64,000 nt of DNA from Volvariella volvacea V23 (GCA_000349905.1 KB722736.1:472790-536789); one strand, 5' to 3'. Positions 45,790 through 57,309 are shown, counted from the first letter of the stretch. A program made the numbers and translations. Notes: a model not told the origin generated them from the letters alone.

Positions 45790-46130
45790 GTTCAGGGATA
45801 GAACCACTGCGATTGTTCCTCCAAGGCTGGATTATCGTGGGCAACATCGAAAAACCGACGCAACCTATTAGAGATACTCTCCTCCCACGGGATTGCGTAC
45901 CTGTACGCCCAAATAGTCTGACCCTTTGTCGTATGCGTAATATAATACCTCGACATTGTGCCACATTCTAGGACGAAATATTTGGTGGAGGGCTTGACAG
46001 ACTTGGGATAACGCCCTTATGATGCTTCCTTTGCTGCTCTTATTATCTGTATCCATTGGTGCAAGAACTGGTTCGAAGGGAATGGCGATAAGGGGAAAGT
46101 GGTTGATAATCTTTCGGTGGGAGGGGAGAT
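45790..46130 (-). pseudogene. F-box-like protein, family 2, fragment
   Basis: The minus-strand text IINHFPLIAIPFEPV, IIRALSQVCQALHQIFRPRM and WHNVEVLYYAYDKGSDYLGV matches residues about 40-125 of the intact family-2 genes. After a frameshift near 45900 it resumes as YAIPWEESISNRLRRFFDVA. The rest of the gene is missing, so it is a decayed partial copy next to the intact gene at 46392-47676. Confidence 0.75.
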
Positions 46131-46391
46131 GAGGCTTCGTGGTATTTTTGATATTTGATCCGTCCTCTTCGATCGCGTGCATGGGTTGTGTTTTCGACGC
46201 TTTGCATTTGGTACTGTTGACACGGGATGAAGACGGGACTAAGGAGGGATCAAGTAGGGCGTCTAGGAGCTGCTTGAGCACCTTGTCGTAACTAACATGA
46301 AACACGAGTTTATTTGGCTTTATGGAAGTAGACTACAAATCCAAGAGTGATAACGGCCTATATGGTAAAAGAGGTTGTGGGATTGGATTAA

Positions 46392-47676
46392 TCACACTTC
46401 ATCTGTAGTAAGAGGTACACTATAGCTCATTTGATGAGTCGTAACTCGGGGTAACCGCATCAAGACAGTACGTGCTTCTTGGGCAGCTTCCTCGCATAGA
46501 CCTTTGTGCTTGGGGCATGCGATTTTCAACACCAGTTGAAATTCAACTAGGCTAGAGAGGCAGCGGAGGCAACTCAGCTCCTCGATCCGGGGCTGACAAC
46601 TCTGTGTCGGTCATTGGTCACTTTGTTGAATATAAGCAAGGAACTGACCAAGTAACTTGAAGCGTCTGTGAAATATATTGACGGTTCTTCTGACATCTTG
46701 AAACTCTTGAGATTTGACATGGCAGCAGCGATTTCTTGGTAAGCACAAGTAAGCAGGGAGAGTCATAAGTTCGTATAAGGAGCACCTTGTATTATATTCA
46801 ATCCGCGATGCAAATGCAGGAATTGTATTTTTTTACTCGGAAAATGGGACTCCGATAACCAACCATCCGACAAGAAATGCGACAATGTTGTGATACGAAA
46901 TGCGTCAGTAATTTGAAGTCGCCGGACACGCGGGCAGATTTGAGCCAAAATGCGCTGCTCAGGGTAAATGGCTAGCGTTTCAATAGAGAGAAACTCTTGA
47001 TTGGCGAATGCCTCGTGGTACATTGAAGAATACCAACCGGGCGTCCCTCGTCCATGATGTAGTTGAAATGCACGGAGATTTGGAAACAAGAGCATGCCGT
47101 GGGCTATTTCGGGCACCACCCTATCGTATGAGTATGAAGTCAACAAAATGTTCAAACTCCTATGTTGCATGGTTTGTAATCGTGAAGGAAGAAGGAAGTC
47201 ATTAGGTATTTCAAGTCCTTCATAAGATAGGGTCCAACTCACTCTACCCTTTCGGCGAGGATTGGATACTCAGCTGCAAGCTCAAAAAGTCGTAATGACC
47301 TATGAGCGATATCCTTCTCCCATCTATAGAAAGAGCGCCCATGCACCCCTGCTAGTCTTCTATTGTCATGTGCATATGGAGAGGACAGTATTTCAATGTT
47401 GCGCCATGTATGGAGATGAAATATTCGATGGAGCGCCCGACACACTTGGCATAGCGTCCTCATTATCCCTCCTCTACTCCCAGTGTTATTGTCCATTGCG
47501 ACATTGATTCGCCTGAAGGGGATCACAGCGACTGGAAATTGATTGGCAATTTCAACAAGGATTTCAGCTGGGAACGAGAGGAAACCCCCAGAGTTGTTGT
47601 TCTGCACTGTGAGCGCCCTACTTTGCTCCTGTGTATTTGGTCGTTTCCGTAGTGTTTGCTTGCGAAACTCGGGCAT
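46392..47676 (-). CDS. F-box-like protein, family 2 (paralog A)
   Basis: Four exons on the minus strand: 47676-47243 (434 nt), 47159-46786 (374 nt), 46734-46649 and 46592-46392, in phase, 364 residues. The N-terminus has LRKRPNTQEQSRALTVQNNN, then an F-box-like helix pair FLSFPAEILVEIANQFPVAV and RTLCQVCRALHRIFHLHTWR. The second exon is Leu-rich (SLNILLTSYSYDRVVPEIAH, GMLLFPNLRAFQLHHGRG). The last exon reads PRIEELSCLRCLSSLVEFQL. Donors GTGCTC and GTCAGT are weak, but the same sites serve paralog B. A role as substrate adaptor for a ubiquitin ligase is inferred only from the F-box-like segment. Confidence 0.75.
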
Positions 47677-47939
47677 AGTAGGTTGTTAACGTGGTCGTGT
47701 CGCGTTCGCTGAGAATATATAGGTGAGCCAAACAAAGGCACATTACGGCTGTTGGACCCTGAACGAGTCAACAACGATTGACTCGATGAAGATGACCGCA
47801 ATCATATAAAAGGCAGTCCTGAGCAGCTTAGACTATCATAGGCAATATCTCAGTATATTTCTATATGCGAATAATGCTCAATAATATATAGCAATTTCGG
47901 GGCCGCACACAATTCAATGCTCCACAAGGAAACTACTAT

Positions 47940-48260
47940 ACGATCCTGAATGACAGTGACGTCGTACTTCATTTGTCCATTTTTTATCAGGGGCGATCCA
48001 TCTCAAAGTGCTCCTGTATCTCAAGCAGCATCCTGGAAAACCTCCTTGGATCAGATTCATACGGTCTTTAACACCTCTTGGAGTCTAGTTAGGTCAGAGA
48101 GGCATCGAAGGAGTTCAACACCCGTGCCTGAGGCTGAATGATCTATGTAAATCTGTACGTCTTCTACACAGAGAAATGGTTGATTAAGAGATCTAATGGG
48201 TATTGTTTCGTCTAAGGTCTCAATATAAAGGTCTCGATATATTACAGAAGATGGCAAACA
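47940..48260 (-). pseudogene. Family-2 terminal-exon fragment
   Basis: The minus strand holds LLRCLSDLTRLQEVLKTV (about 48110-48057) and further on PLIKNGQMKYDVTVIQD (about 47990-47945). These match LSCLRCLSDLVEFQLVLTVV and PRVINGQMKCNVIVKTK of paralog B's last exon. The rest of the gene is absent. Confidence 0.7.
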
Positions 48261-48390
48261 GCGTCAGCAATAATACAACCTCAAATGACCTCAACGAAGC
48301 AGTGCAAGAGGTCGCCATTGATTACTTGGTCCTAACAATGACATTGCACTTCATCTGTCCAATAACCACTCGAGGTAATCCATACTCCTC
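48230..48390 (-). repeat. Partial duplicate of the 3' end of paralog B
   Basis: About 150 bp resembles 48890-49040. On the minus strand it reads GLPRVVIGQMKCNVIVRTK and a stop at 48322-48324, against GLPRVINGQMKCNVIVKTK in paralog B. The similarity continues past the stop into the 3' flank. Confidence 0.75.
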
Positions 48391-48544
48391 ACCACTATTT
48401 GCTCTAGCCGTTTCACTGAAGGGACTGTTATTTGAATGGGAAGTCCGTTTTGAGAATATCCCCCCAAAATTACGCCGGTTCTAATGCCCATTACGCAGAC
48501 AGTGGAAGGTAGTCATCAGTCCTAAATTGTCTTTTGCCTGCGCT

Positions 48545-48765
48545 CAATTAATATGAGTAGTGCGGCCGTCCTTTGCTATCAGACTCTCGAAGACTTGTCG
48601 TTTGGAAGAGCTTCTAGCCAGTTGGTTCCCCAAATCGCCTTTCGATCCTCACAGCCTTTAATCACATTCACCGTCATCACCCTGCGGATTGCTATTTTTA
48701 CTTTCACGCTGAAGAATTTTCGCTCGAGGGCCTCAGTCATCTTTACTCCACTGCGCGATGAATAG
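48545..48765 (+). repeat. Dispersed coding-like repeat, second copy
   Basis: Open text TLEDLSFGRASSQLVPQIAF and LITFTVITLRIAIFTFTLKN corresponds to the minus-strand remnant at 20040-20690. The DNA shares blocks such as gttccccaaatcgcctttc. A truncated copy of an unrecognised gene or element. Confidence 0.65.
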
Positions 48766-48976
48766 GGCTCGCCTTGAGCCGGTAATCGAAACATAACCGA
48801 TTTAAAAACAGCTTTAGGAGGTACATGAAGCAATGACCCAGGTAAACCCGTTCACAGAAGCACCTGCGAGCCCATCAAAGTCTATCAGAATATTACAGTA
48901 TTTAGATGGCATATAACATTAGCAATGTGGCAACTTTAAATTACCTCCATGGAGGGGTGCAAGTGTTCGCCATAGA

Positions 48977-50241
48977 TTATTTGGTCTTAACGATTACATT
49001 GCACTTCATCTGTCCATTGATCACTCGAGGTAATCCATCCAAAATCGCTCGTGCATCTCGAGCGGCGTCCTCGCAACTCCTCTGATACAAGGGGTGTACG
49101 ACTGTCAACACCAGTTGGAATTCAACTAGGTCAGAGAGGCAGCGGAGACAACTTAATCTCTGGATCCGAGACTAGAAAGAATGTATATTAACTTGAAACC
49201 CCATTTCAGCTGTAGGTAAGAGGCTGACCAAGTAGACGTCCATGGAAGATGCGTCTGGTTCCTCGGAAATTTTCAGAACCCTGAGCTTTGGCATGGCGGC
49301 GGCAATTCCTAAGCGGGCACCGATGGGTATAAGGATTCAAGGATTCATCTGGCACAAATACCTTGTATTTCGGTTAGTCCCCGGTGCAGGTGTAGATTCA
49401 GTATTTCTTTAGCTGGAAACTCGGGCTTCAATAGCCACCCATTCGGCAAACCTTGAGAAATGGATGGAAGTCGAGCTGTGCTGGCAATTTGGAGTTGCCG
49501 AAGATGTGGGCAGATCTGAGCTAAGATGAAGTGTTCCGGGCAAATCCCAAGCACTTCAATAGAGGGGTATTCCTGTTCGGAGAAAGCCTTTATGTACAAT
49601 TGTTCATTCCGGATGGGCACCTTTCGCCCAGGATGAAGTTGAAATGCACGGAGGTTTGGAAACAGCGACAAGCCCTGGGCTATCTCAGGAAGCACCACAT
49701 CGTATGAGTATGAGGTTAACAAGATATTCAGACTCCTGTACGGCGCAATCATTTGGGAAGTAGAAGTCAGGCACCTCGAAGGCTTCATAGAACGATATAG
49801 GACTCACTCTACTCGTTCAGCCAATGATGGGTTCTCTGCTGCAAGTTCAAACAGCCGCAGTGTCCTATGGGCAATATCCTTCTCCCATCGGTAGAAGTAG
49901 TGATGATTCACTCCTGCTAATCTTCTGTTGTCTTTGGCACAATGGGAATACAACATTTCAATGTTGCGCCATGCATGGAACCGGAATATCTGACGAAACG
50001 CCCGGCAGACTTGACACAACTTCCTAATCACACTTCCTCTGGTTTCAGCATCGACGCTCACCGGCACAGAAACCGGCCTAGAAGGAACGGCAGCAGCAGG
50101 GAAATGGTTGGCAATTTCAACCAGAATCTCAGCTGGGAATGAGAGTAGGCCCTCAGAGTTGTTATTCTGCACTGTAAGTGCACGGCTTTGCTCCTTGGTG
50201 TTCGGTCGTTTTCGCAGCGTACGCGTTTGGGGTTCAGGCAT
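48977..50241 (-). CDS. F-box-like protein, family 2 (paralog B)
   Basis: Four exons on the minus strand: 50241-49808 (434 nt), 49735-49362 (374 nt), 49308-49229 and 49171-48977, in phase, 360 residues. Exons 1 and 2 are the same lengths as in paralog A and the protein aligns throughout: LRKRPNTKEQSRALTVQNNN, LLSFPAEILVEIANHFPAAA, KLCQVCRAFRQIFRFHAWRN, SLNILLTSYSYDVVLPEIAQ and SRIQRLSCLRCLSDLVEFQL. The Met at 50241 corresponds to the Met of paralog A; an upstream Met at 50343 is possible. It lies head-to-head with a broken third copy only 86 bp away. Function inferred as ubiquitin-ligase adaptor only. Confidence 0.77.
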
Positions 50242-50327
50242 ATTGTCGGGGTGGTGACGCGCTCGACGCGTCGCGCTCAAATTTAATGGGTGACCAAGCA
50301 GAGGCAAATACTGCGCTTCCCACGCAC

Positions 50328-51603
50328 ATGCCCTATCACGCACGCATTTAGCGGGAACTTCGAAAGCGAGTGCGAGAGCACCGCAATCGACCCACCACTG
50401 AAGAGCAAAGCCGCGCTCTTAATATTCGCAACCAAAATGCTAGCAGATTTCTTTCCTTCCCTAACGAAATCCTGTTCAAAATTGCTGGTACTTTTCTGGT
50501 TGCCCCAATCCTGCTGCCGTGGCTTACTGCGCCATTTAAAAGCCACATTGAGACTCGGAGTCGGATCGTTAGAACATCATGTCAGGTTTGCAAAATGTTG
50601 TATAGTGCCTTTCGCCAACAGGCGTGGTGGAACATCGAAATAGTATTCTCACATTACGCTGACGATACAAGGCTGTTGCAAAATATCGATGGGATGCCTT
50701 TCTGTCGCTGGGAAAAGGACATTGCCACAACGCTGCTTCGATTCTTTGAACTTGCGGACGAGTACCCTGATTTGGCAGACCAAGTGAAGCAATTGCCACC
50801 TCTATTGGTTGCATAATGCCTTGCATCATCTCACGTTTCTTTGTTGCACATTCTAATGAGCTCATACTCCCAGGACATCGTGCTTGCCGAAATAGCACGA
50901 TGCCTACCACTGTTCAGCAAATTTGATCAATTCCAGCTCCATGATATTCTTAGGGGTCGGGTTCCCCATTGGATGCTCGTACTGGATTACAAGAAGGCAT
51001 TCCACGAAAACAGCTACTTCGCCCCCATCAAACGGCTAGTCATCACGACTGAGCAATTCACGATCGCTGAGGGATGCCCTTTCCTTCGTGATCTTTACTT
51101 GCTTGGCCCACCAACCAGCAGTTTGGAGTATCTTCCTGACGAGCCATGGCTTGGGATTCCCAATATGCCGACGCGCTTTTTAGAGACTTTGGACACTGTT
51201 CGCGGGATGGCAGATCTTGAAGGTATGATCGCGATCAACTCTAGGCCATTTGACTTGAACAACGCCGAGCAGTTATTGGATGGACTATGCTCACCTTAAA
51301 ATTCATCCAAGTCTACGAGATGATTACCAACACCGATGCCTATATGGTCAGTCTCTCAGCCTCGAGCACTGCATGGAGATTGGACTGATTCGAACTTTGG
51401 GATTCTAGGCACTGGTACCAAAGTTGGGTGGTTTGCAGCCCTGTGGAGAGCTAGAGCACTTCAAGCTGCTGCTTCTCGGCGCGGATGGAGTTAGCAAGGA
51501 TGATTGCCAGAGGATTGCTGACGCGGCAAATGTGCGCTTATTGAGGATACCTCGATTCCGAGATGGAGAGGCTAAATACGAAGTTGTAATACTCGATTCA
51601 TAA
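50328..51603 (+). pseudogene. F-box-like protein, family 2, broken copy C
   Basis: ATG 50328 starts MPYHARI and meets TAG at 50349-50351. The same frame then reads RELRKRVREHRNRPTTEEQS, FLSFPNEILFKIAGTFLV and CRWEKDIATTLLRFFELADE. Where A and B have their first intron, this copy has no usable donor or acceptor and a TAA at 50814-50816. The frame resumes as LLHILMSSYSQDIVLAEIAR. The rest is intact and spliceable: an intron from about 51222 to 51269, then VIGWTMLTLKFIQVYEMITN, another intron near 51347-51409, and ALVPKLGGLQPCGELEHFKL to the stop at 51601. Most of the gene is conserved, so loss is recent, or translation starts internally. Confidence 0.7.
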
Positions 51604-51869
51604 TGTATCTGAATTACGATATCTGTGTAGTTGGAGCTCCTAATCTTTCTTTCTATTAGGTGGCTAGTAAGCGACCAATCTCTGAGTTGACATATTACGG
51701 CTGAGGTCGCCAGGCAGTGTAAAAATGATCATGTTCCTAAATACGAGGGGCATCTTTCAGACCTGTGGCATGAAATGGTAAATGATTCAACGTACTCCAC
51801 CTGTTTTATCAACGTCGAGCTTTCAGCCGTGGTGTCAAGTGATCCAGCAGCTCAGCGAAATAACGGTCA
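51604..51869. other. Convergent spacer
   Basis: Between the end of copy C and the end of the minus-strand HNH gene. No gene visible. Confidence 0.5.
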
Positions 51870-52770
51870 TTACGACTCAGTCACAAATCTGCCATGAAGG
51901 CGGTTCTTGAGATCTAGCTCAAGAAGAGTGCGTCCCTGTTCCGTCGACCAAACACCCGCTGAGAGATCAAACGAGCCTTCTCCGAAAGTGTCCTCGTAAT
52001 CCCAAGGTGGTTCTCCCGCGCCTTTGACATGACGAAGCACACCTTGCATAAAGTGGTCTCGTAGGAGGGCATCAAGCGGTCGCAGCCTCTGGTCTTGGAT
52101 GTGGTAGAGGTTGAGGGTGTTGCCAGCAATGCTGTCATAACCCGCAATAAAAGGGACAACCTTGTACCCATCCTACTCGAGCCGTGAATGACTGATAAAA
52201 ATCGGAAAAACGGGCCTATACCGACATCAGGATCAACACCGAATTCGTAGTTGTCCCATCCCCTGTGAAGATCGGAACGAAGCGTGATGACATTCTGGAT
52301 AGAATCGATTTTAGTGGCTCCTCCTACCTCTTTCAAAGGGGCAGGGTCATTAACGAGGTAGGGATAGCCACGTTTATTCCACTGACCATATGAATTGGAA
52401 TTTGGATCTCTGTCGTAGCTAGGAACTCACCTCATCGTCGTGAGCGCGGGGCCAAATGTGAGTCACCTCGAACCGAGTGTAAAACGGGGGCATTATGCGC
52501 TCTCCAGGGACCAAACAGCACGGGTCGCGTTCGCGACATCTAGCCGTATAAGCACTGTTCGTCTGGAAGGATTGAGTGAATGAACAGGGAAGTTAATGGG
52601 CTCCGGTCCTGAGACCTTACACTTTCTGTATTGCTGGCAGTTGGAGCCCTAGGACGTGAGCAATCTTTGGTAAGTGTAGCCCGGACAGTTGCATTATCTG
52701 AAAAGCGCGGTAGTAAACGAACAGAGGTGGGAGCACGATTACCTACTTGGGCCAGATATCTTGTACACAC
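51870..52770 (-). CDS. HNH endonuclease-domain protein (HNH_2 type)
   Basis: The minus-strand exons encode a compact HNH fold. After an acceptor at about 52541 comes CRERDPCCLVPGERIMPPFY and FEVTHIWPRAHDDE, the position of the first His. An intron (about 52381-52429) follows, then WNKRGYPYLVNDPAPLKE and IDSIQNVITLRSDLHRGWDN with YEFGVDPDV, carrying the Asn and second His. After a further intron (about 52176-52222), DGYKVVPFIAGYDSIAGNTL leads to the stop at 51870-51872. Similar proteins of unknown role are frequent in fungi; a nuclease activity is inferred. The 5' end (up to about 52770, QVGNRAPTSVRLLPRF) is weakly supported, and the first splice could be read in two frames. Confidence 0.72.
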
Positions 52771-54044
52771 CCTTCTCCATCACGAGGTTTGACTGCACCA
52801 CCGCGTGCACCCGTCGTTGGGTTCCAACGGTATAAAGTCTACTCATCACCGATACCACGGGTGTCTACAGCTTGAAAACTGGACTCTTATTCATCAGAGC
52901 CTGAGGACAATCAATCTGTATTCTGTAGTACTTTTATGTACGCTGCAAGTCAAGCAGTAATACTCTACCTATCTAACAAAAGCCCCCCATTTATCCAAGA
53001 AAGAGGAACCAGAAGGAGACGGAACATCGAGACCGGGGAGCCTCCACCTCCAGAAGGAGATCTGGTGTACGCGGACGGCTCTCGAATTTTTTTGTTGTAC
53101 ATATGGACAAGAGAGAGTAGAGGCGTAAAGCTGGCTGATCAAGCGAGCAGCCACATTCTCTTTTCGAGCGCCCGAGGATGGGACGCCGGTCGCTGGCAGG
53201 CGGAAGGGAGGGGAGGGGGAGAGGAGGACATCGGGATATCAAGTGGGAAGGAATCACGTATATCAAAACACCGGGCATTGGGAGAAGAGGAGGTCTTTTA
53301 ACGCGACAAGAGAAATTGAACTTGCGACTAGGAATCGTAAACGGGAACAGAAAACAGCGGACGCCAGGTACACGTAGACGGAGCAGGATAGTTCAGCCGA
53401 CATTTCATGACTGAGTGGGTGGGTGGACTTGGAGAGAGGGAAAAAGAAATGTGTATGTGCACCTGTATGTATGTAAGTTGTATGTATGTATGTATATATC
53501 TAGGAGACATTCTCATTCGAGATTCGAGAGTGGATAGTTCGATGAAGAAGGGAGAGAGGAAAAGATATAGCGAGAAAGAAAGGGAAAAAGCAACAACAAC
53601 TGTAACATACATTCTGTATGTACTTTGCAACAAAAGCACAAAGATGAGAACAAGGACGAGGACAAGGGACATGTAGCAGTCAGTCGTGAAGTTAGCACAG
53701 GAAACTTTAGCCTGAGAGATTTGTTGGTACAACGTGTTCCATCTCAATCGCAGAAGAAAAAAAGAGAAAAGACACGCAGAGAAACAGAAAGGAAGAGAGA
53801 CACGTAGGAGTGTAAAGTATAGAATGTAGGACTGTATATCAAGAGCCGGAGTCTATCCACAAGCCACGAAGAGCAAGAAGAAGAAACGAGAAACGAGAAA
53901 ACGAGAAACCACGTCAAAGACGCCTGCGCATTAAACGTACAGCAGCACTTGTTCAAAGAGGAGATTTTTTTTTCGGGTTGAGTCCAAAGGTAGTGGTATA
54001 CATAGGCCCGGACCCGGCATTGCGTCTTGCGGGTGTGCATTTGC
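52771..54044. other. Gene-free stretch, purine-rich on plus strand
   Basis: No gene seen. From about 53160 to 53920 the plus strand is A/G-rich with tatgtatgtatgtatata near 53480. The minus strand is thus pyrimidine-rich directly downstream of the PSP1-domain gene and may be its 3' UTR. Confidence 0.5.
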
Positions 54045-57000
54045 TTATTGTTCGTAAGCCACTCCGCCTTGGAGCGAGGCCATCCAGATTCTAGTCTTGT
54101 ACAACCTGCAACAAATAGGATCAGCGGCGAGCTGGGGGGAGGTGGGGGGAGAGACGGACCTGAAAAGCTCCCTGACGAGCTCCCTGAAGTCGATCCTCTT
54201 CTCCGCGACAAAGTAGAACGTCAGCTTTCGGCGATCCCTGCAGGCGCAAAACGGCATTCGAAAAGTCAATGAGTTATGCGGCAATGGAGGTGAAAGTGAG
54301 AAGCGTACCATTGATACTCAGCATCCACAACCTCCATGGGCAACTTCTTTGCCTTGACCTTGGTCTGGCACAACTGCAGCGCCTTCATCTCGTCCTGCAT
54401 CTTCGCCACAAGCAACCTAAAACCCAGACGCATCAGCACAAGCACAACACGACCAGGCAGCAATAAAAAAGAAACGACAGCGGGCACACGGCGGAAAGAG
54501 AGAGAGAAACGAAACCCACTGGGCGTCCTGCTGCTGCGCCTTGCCATATATCATCTTTGGACTGATCTCCTTCTTCCCCGCACCAGGACTCAGCGGCCCC
54601 CCGAGCCCCACAACGTTCATGCCCGGCACCCCGCCCGTCGCTCCCGCCCCCGCCCCTGGCGATCCCACACCCGCTCCTCCACCTACTGCTCCCGCCCCCG
54701 TCCCGACGCCCCCGGGCAGCCCCATCTGCTGTGCCTGCTGCTGCTGCTGCATCCTCACCCACGCCTCGACCTCCCGCACACTCACGCCGTCGTTCACCAC
54801 CTTCCCGAGATCCTTCCCGCGGTCCGCCTCGACGATGACCAGATCCCCGACCTTGATCTCCATCCCCGGGTCGACGCTATAAAATATATCCGTGCGGCCC
54901 GCCTTGAACTCGACGATGTACAAAGGCCACGAGGGCGGCACGGCGTGCAGGGGGAGGCCTTTGCCCAGGTCGGAGAGGGCGGGGTGCGGGAGCTGGGACT
55001 GTTGGGCTTGTTGTTGCGCTGCCTGTTGTTGTTGTTGGAGGTGGTGGGCTTGGTGGACGAGGCCCGGGGGGGAAGCAAGACTGGTAGGAGAGAGCAGCGA
55101 CGACGTGGTCGGACTCGTGCTCGCGCTGAGCCCGTACTCCTGTCCGATGCCGGGGGACGACGCCTCCCCCGTCCCGTTTGCAGGCGAATCTCTCCCAACG
55201 CCAGCTCCCTGTGTATACGCCTGAACTTGTGCCTGTGCTTGTGCCTGTGCATACGCCTGAGCCTGGGCATGCACCACCTCCGTCGCCGCCGCCCGCTGCA
55301 TCCCAGGCGGGTAATACGGGTGGTGATACACGCCTCCAATCCGGCCCCCCAGCCCGGGCTGCACGTTCGCGCTGGGCGAGATCGGCGAGGGCAACCCCCC
55401 CGCGCCAGCTCCGGCCGCAGAGGGCGCCCTGGCTCGCGTAAACGCCGCGGACCCGTTCTGGCCCAACACGTCCTTCTGCCCTGCCGTTGCGGTAGCCGAC
55501 CCGCTCCCGGTGCGCTGAGGGAGATACGGCTGCCCGGAGACCCCAAACCGCCCGTTCTCGCTCCCCGCTCCACCTATAACCGGCGAGTCAAACACGCTCC
55601 TCGTCGTCGGCGACGCCGCGGCGCCCGTATCGATGGGCGACTCGCCCCTCTGCCTCGACGCGGCCGCATACGCGGTCGAGATGTTGCTCAGGTTGATCGA
55701 GCCAAACGGCGTCATCAGGTCCTTGGACGCCGAGGTCATCAGCCCCGAGAGCGGAGGCGGGCTGCGCGACAGCGGGGCGTAGATCGGGAGGGACGACGGC
55801 TGCGAGGGCGGGTACGCAGACTCTGCACCACCAGCACCCCGGAGCCCGTGTCCGTTGCTTGAGAGCTTGATCGTGCTAAAATCCGCTACGAGGTCGTCTT
55901 CCGAGATTCGCAGGCCTCCGAGCCCGCCGCTCCCTCCACCACCACCAAGGGACCCAAGTCCGGCATGACCATTACCACCCGCTCCGCTCAGCCCACCGCT
56001 CCCAAACGCGCTGCTCCCAAACACACCCGAGCCCAGCCGCCCTCCAAACCCGGATCTGGCCGTACTCGCGGACCCCACAAAGTCGTCCGAGCCGTCCAAC
56101 AGCGCGGACGATCCTATCCCCGCGGCCCCTGGAATTCCAATCCCACCTGCGCCTCCAACTCCTGCACCCGCACCACCTTGAAGAGTGTTCCTCCGCGGCT
56201 GGACGACGCTGACGCTGTGCCGTCGGCTGGCGGTGCCGCTCGCGCCCCCGGCGGCGACGGTCTCGTCCCGCGGGGGGTTCATGCCCGCCCAGAGGTCGCG
56301 CGAGAGCGAGCCCTCGTCGAGCAGGATCTGGCCGACGTCCCGGACAAAGGGGGACATGTTATATCCGTCTGCAAAGCCCGCGCCGCCTGCATGACGCAAT
56401 GCAGGGCAACATTGTCAGTTGCTCGTTATAGAAACAGAATGGAGAGGGTGGGACGTGCTTACCTGCGCCGCCGGGGGAGGAGGGGTTGAGGCTGCTGATG
56501 GGCGATCTGCCCAGTGTGCCGAGGGATCCGTACCGGCTCGCACCGGGGGGCTTGATGTCGCCATATCGATGGGGGGTGTTGAGTGCGTTGGAGAGGAAGG
56601 AGTCGTTGAAGCTCTGCATGGTGGGTGTCGTGGAGGTGGTGGAGAAATACGGACTGCCGATGGAGCCTGGGCCAAGACCGGGGCGGCTTGATGATGTGGC
56701 AGCGGCGAGTGATTGGGAGCGACTGCGAGTGAGATCCTGTGCGTATGTTCTACCTCGGGTAAATACAGAAGAAGTGGGTGTTCCGGCTGGTGGGTTTGCG
56801 GTGGCTGATTGGGTTGTTGGCGACATGGTGTCGTAGGCGTCCGAGAGGCCTTCTGATTCGTCGTCCTCAAAGGTGGATGGGAAGACGCGATCACGCATTG
56901 CGGTCGAGAACTGGTGGGACTGGTGGGTGGAGAAGGAAGAACTTCGGATTGGGACGGGAAGAGGGAGGCCGCTGGCGGTTGTTGCACGTGCACTAGCAGC

Positions 57001-57309
57001 GTTGGATAGACGGGAGTTGATCCATGGGCTGGTGGTCGATGGGGTGGTGGGGGTGAGGCTGGACGGGACGTGGTACTGCTGGGACGGCGAGGAGAAGAAG
57101 GGATGGGGATCGGCGGAGCTGCGAGGGGGCTGGCTAGCGGCACGGTGGTTGTGGAGGGTGCCGTTCTCGACGGTGGCCGCTGGAGTGGAGGCCTGGAATC
57201 TGTTTTTGCGGACGTCGTCCTCCGAGTTGAGGGAGACTTGTTGCGGGGGCCGGGGCGGGGACGGCGACTTTGCGGTCTGGTGGGGCGCGGGCTGCTCAGC
57301 GTCCGTCAT
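54045..57309 (-). CDS. PSP1 C-terminal-domain protein
   Basis: Five exons on the minus strand: 57309-56463, 56386-54520, 54416-54309, 54237-54160 and 54105-54045, in phase, 986 residues. The first 750 or so residues are low-complexity (Ser/Pro, Gly-rich, QQQQQ tracts), as in yeast Psp1 relatives linked to mRNA decay bodies. The C-terminus is a complete PSP1 domain: LYIVEFKAGRTDIFYSVDPG, VKVGDLVIVEADRGKDLGKV as IKVGDLVIVEADRGKDLGKV, ISPKMIYGKAQ, LQLCQTKVKAKKLPMEVVDA, EYQWDRRKLTFYFVAEKRID, FRELVRELFRLYKTRIWM. The domain is split over four exons, all joins exact. The high GC of exon 2 creates long antisense open frames, which are shadows. RNA-related function is inferred from the family. Confidence 0.92.

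Noticed and set aside
54336..55862. A 508-codon open frame on the plus strand
   Set aside because: It lies antisense to the GC-rich second exon of the PSP1-domain gene and has the Arg/Pro-rich composition of a mirror frame, with no motif.
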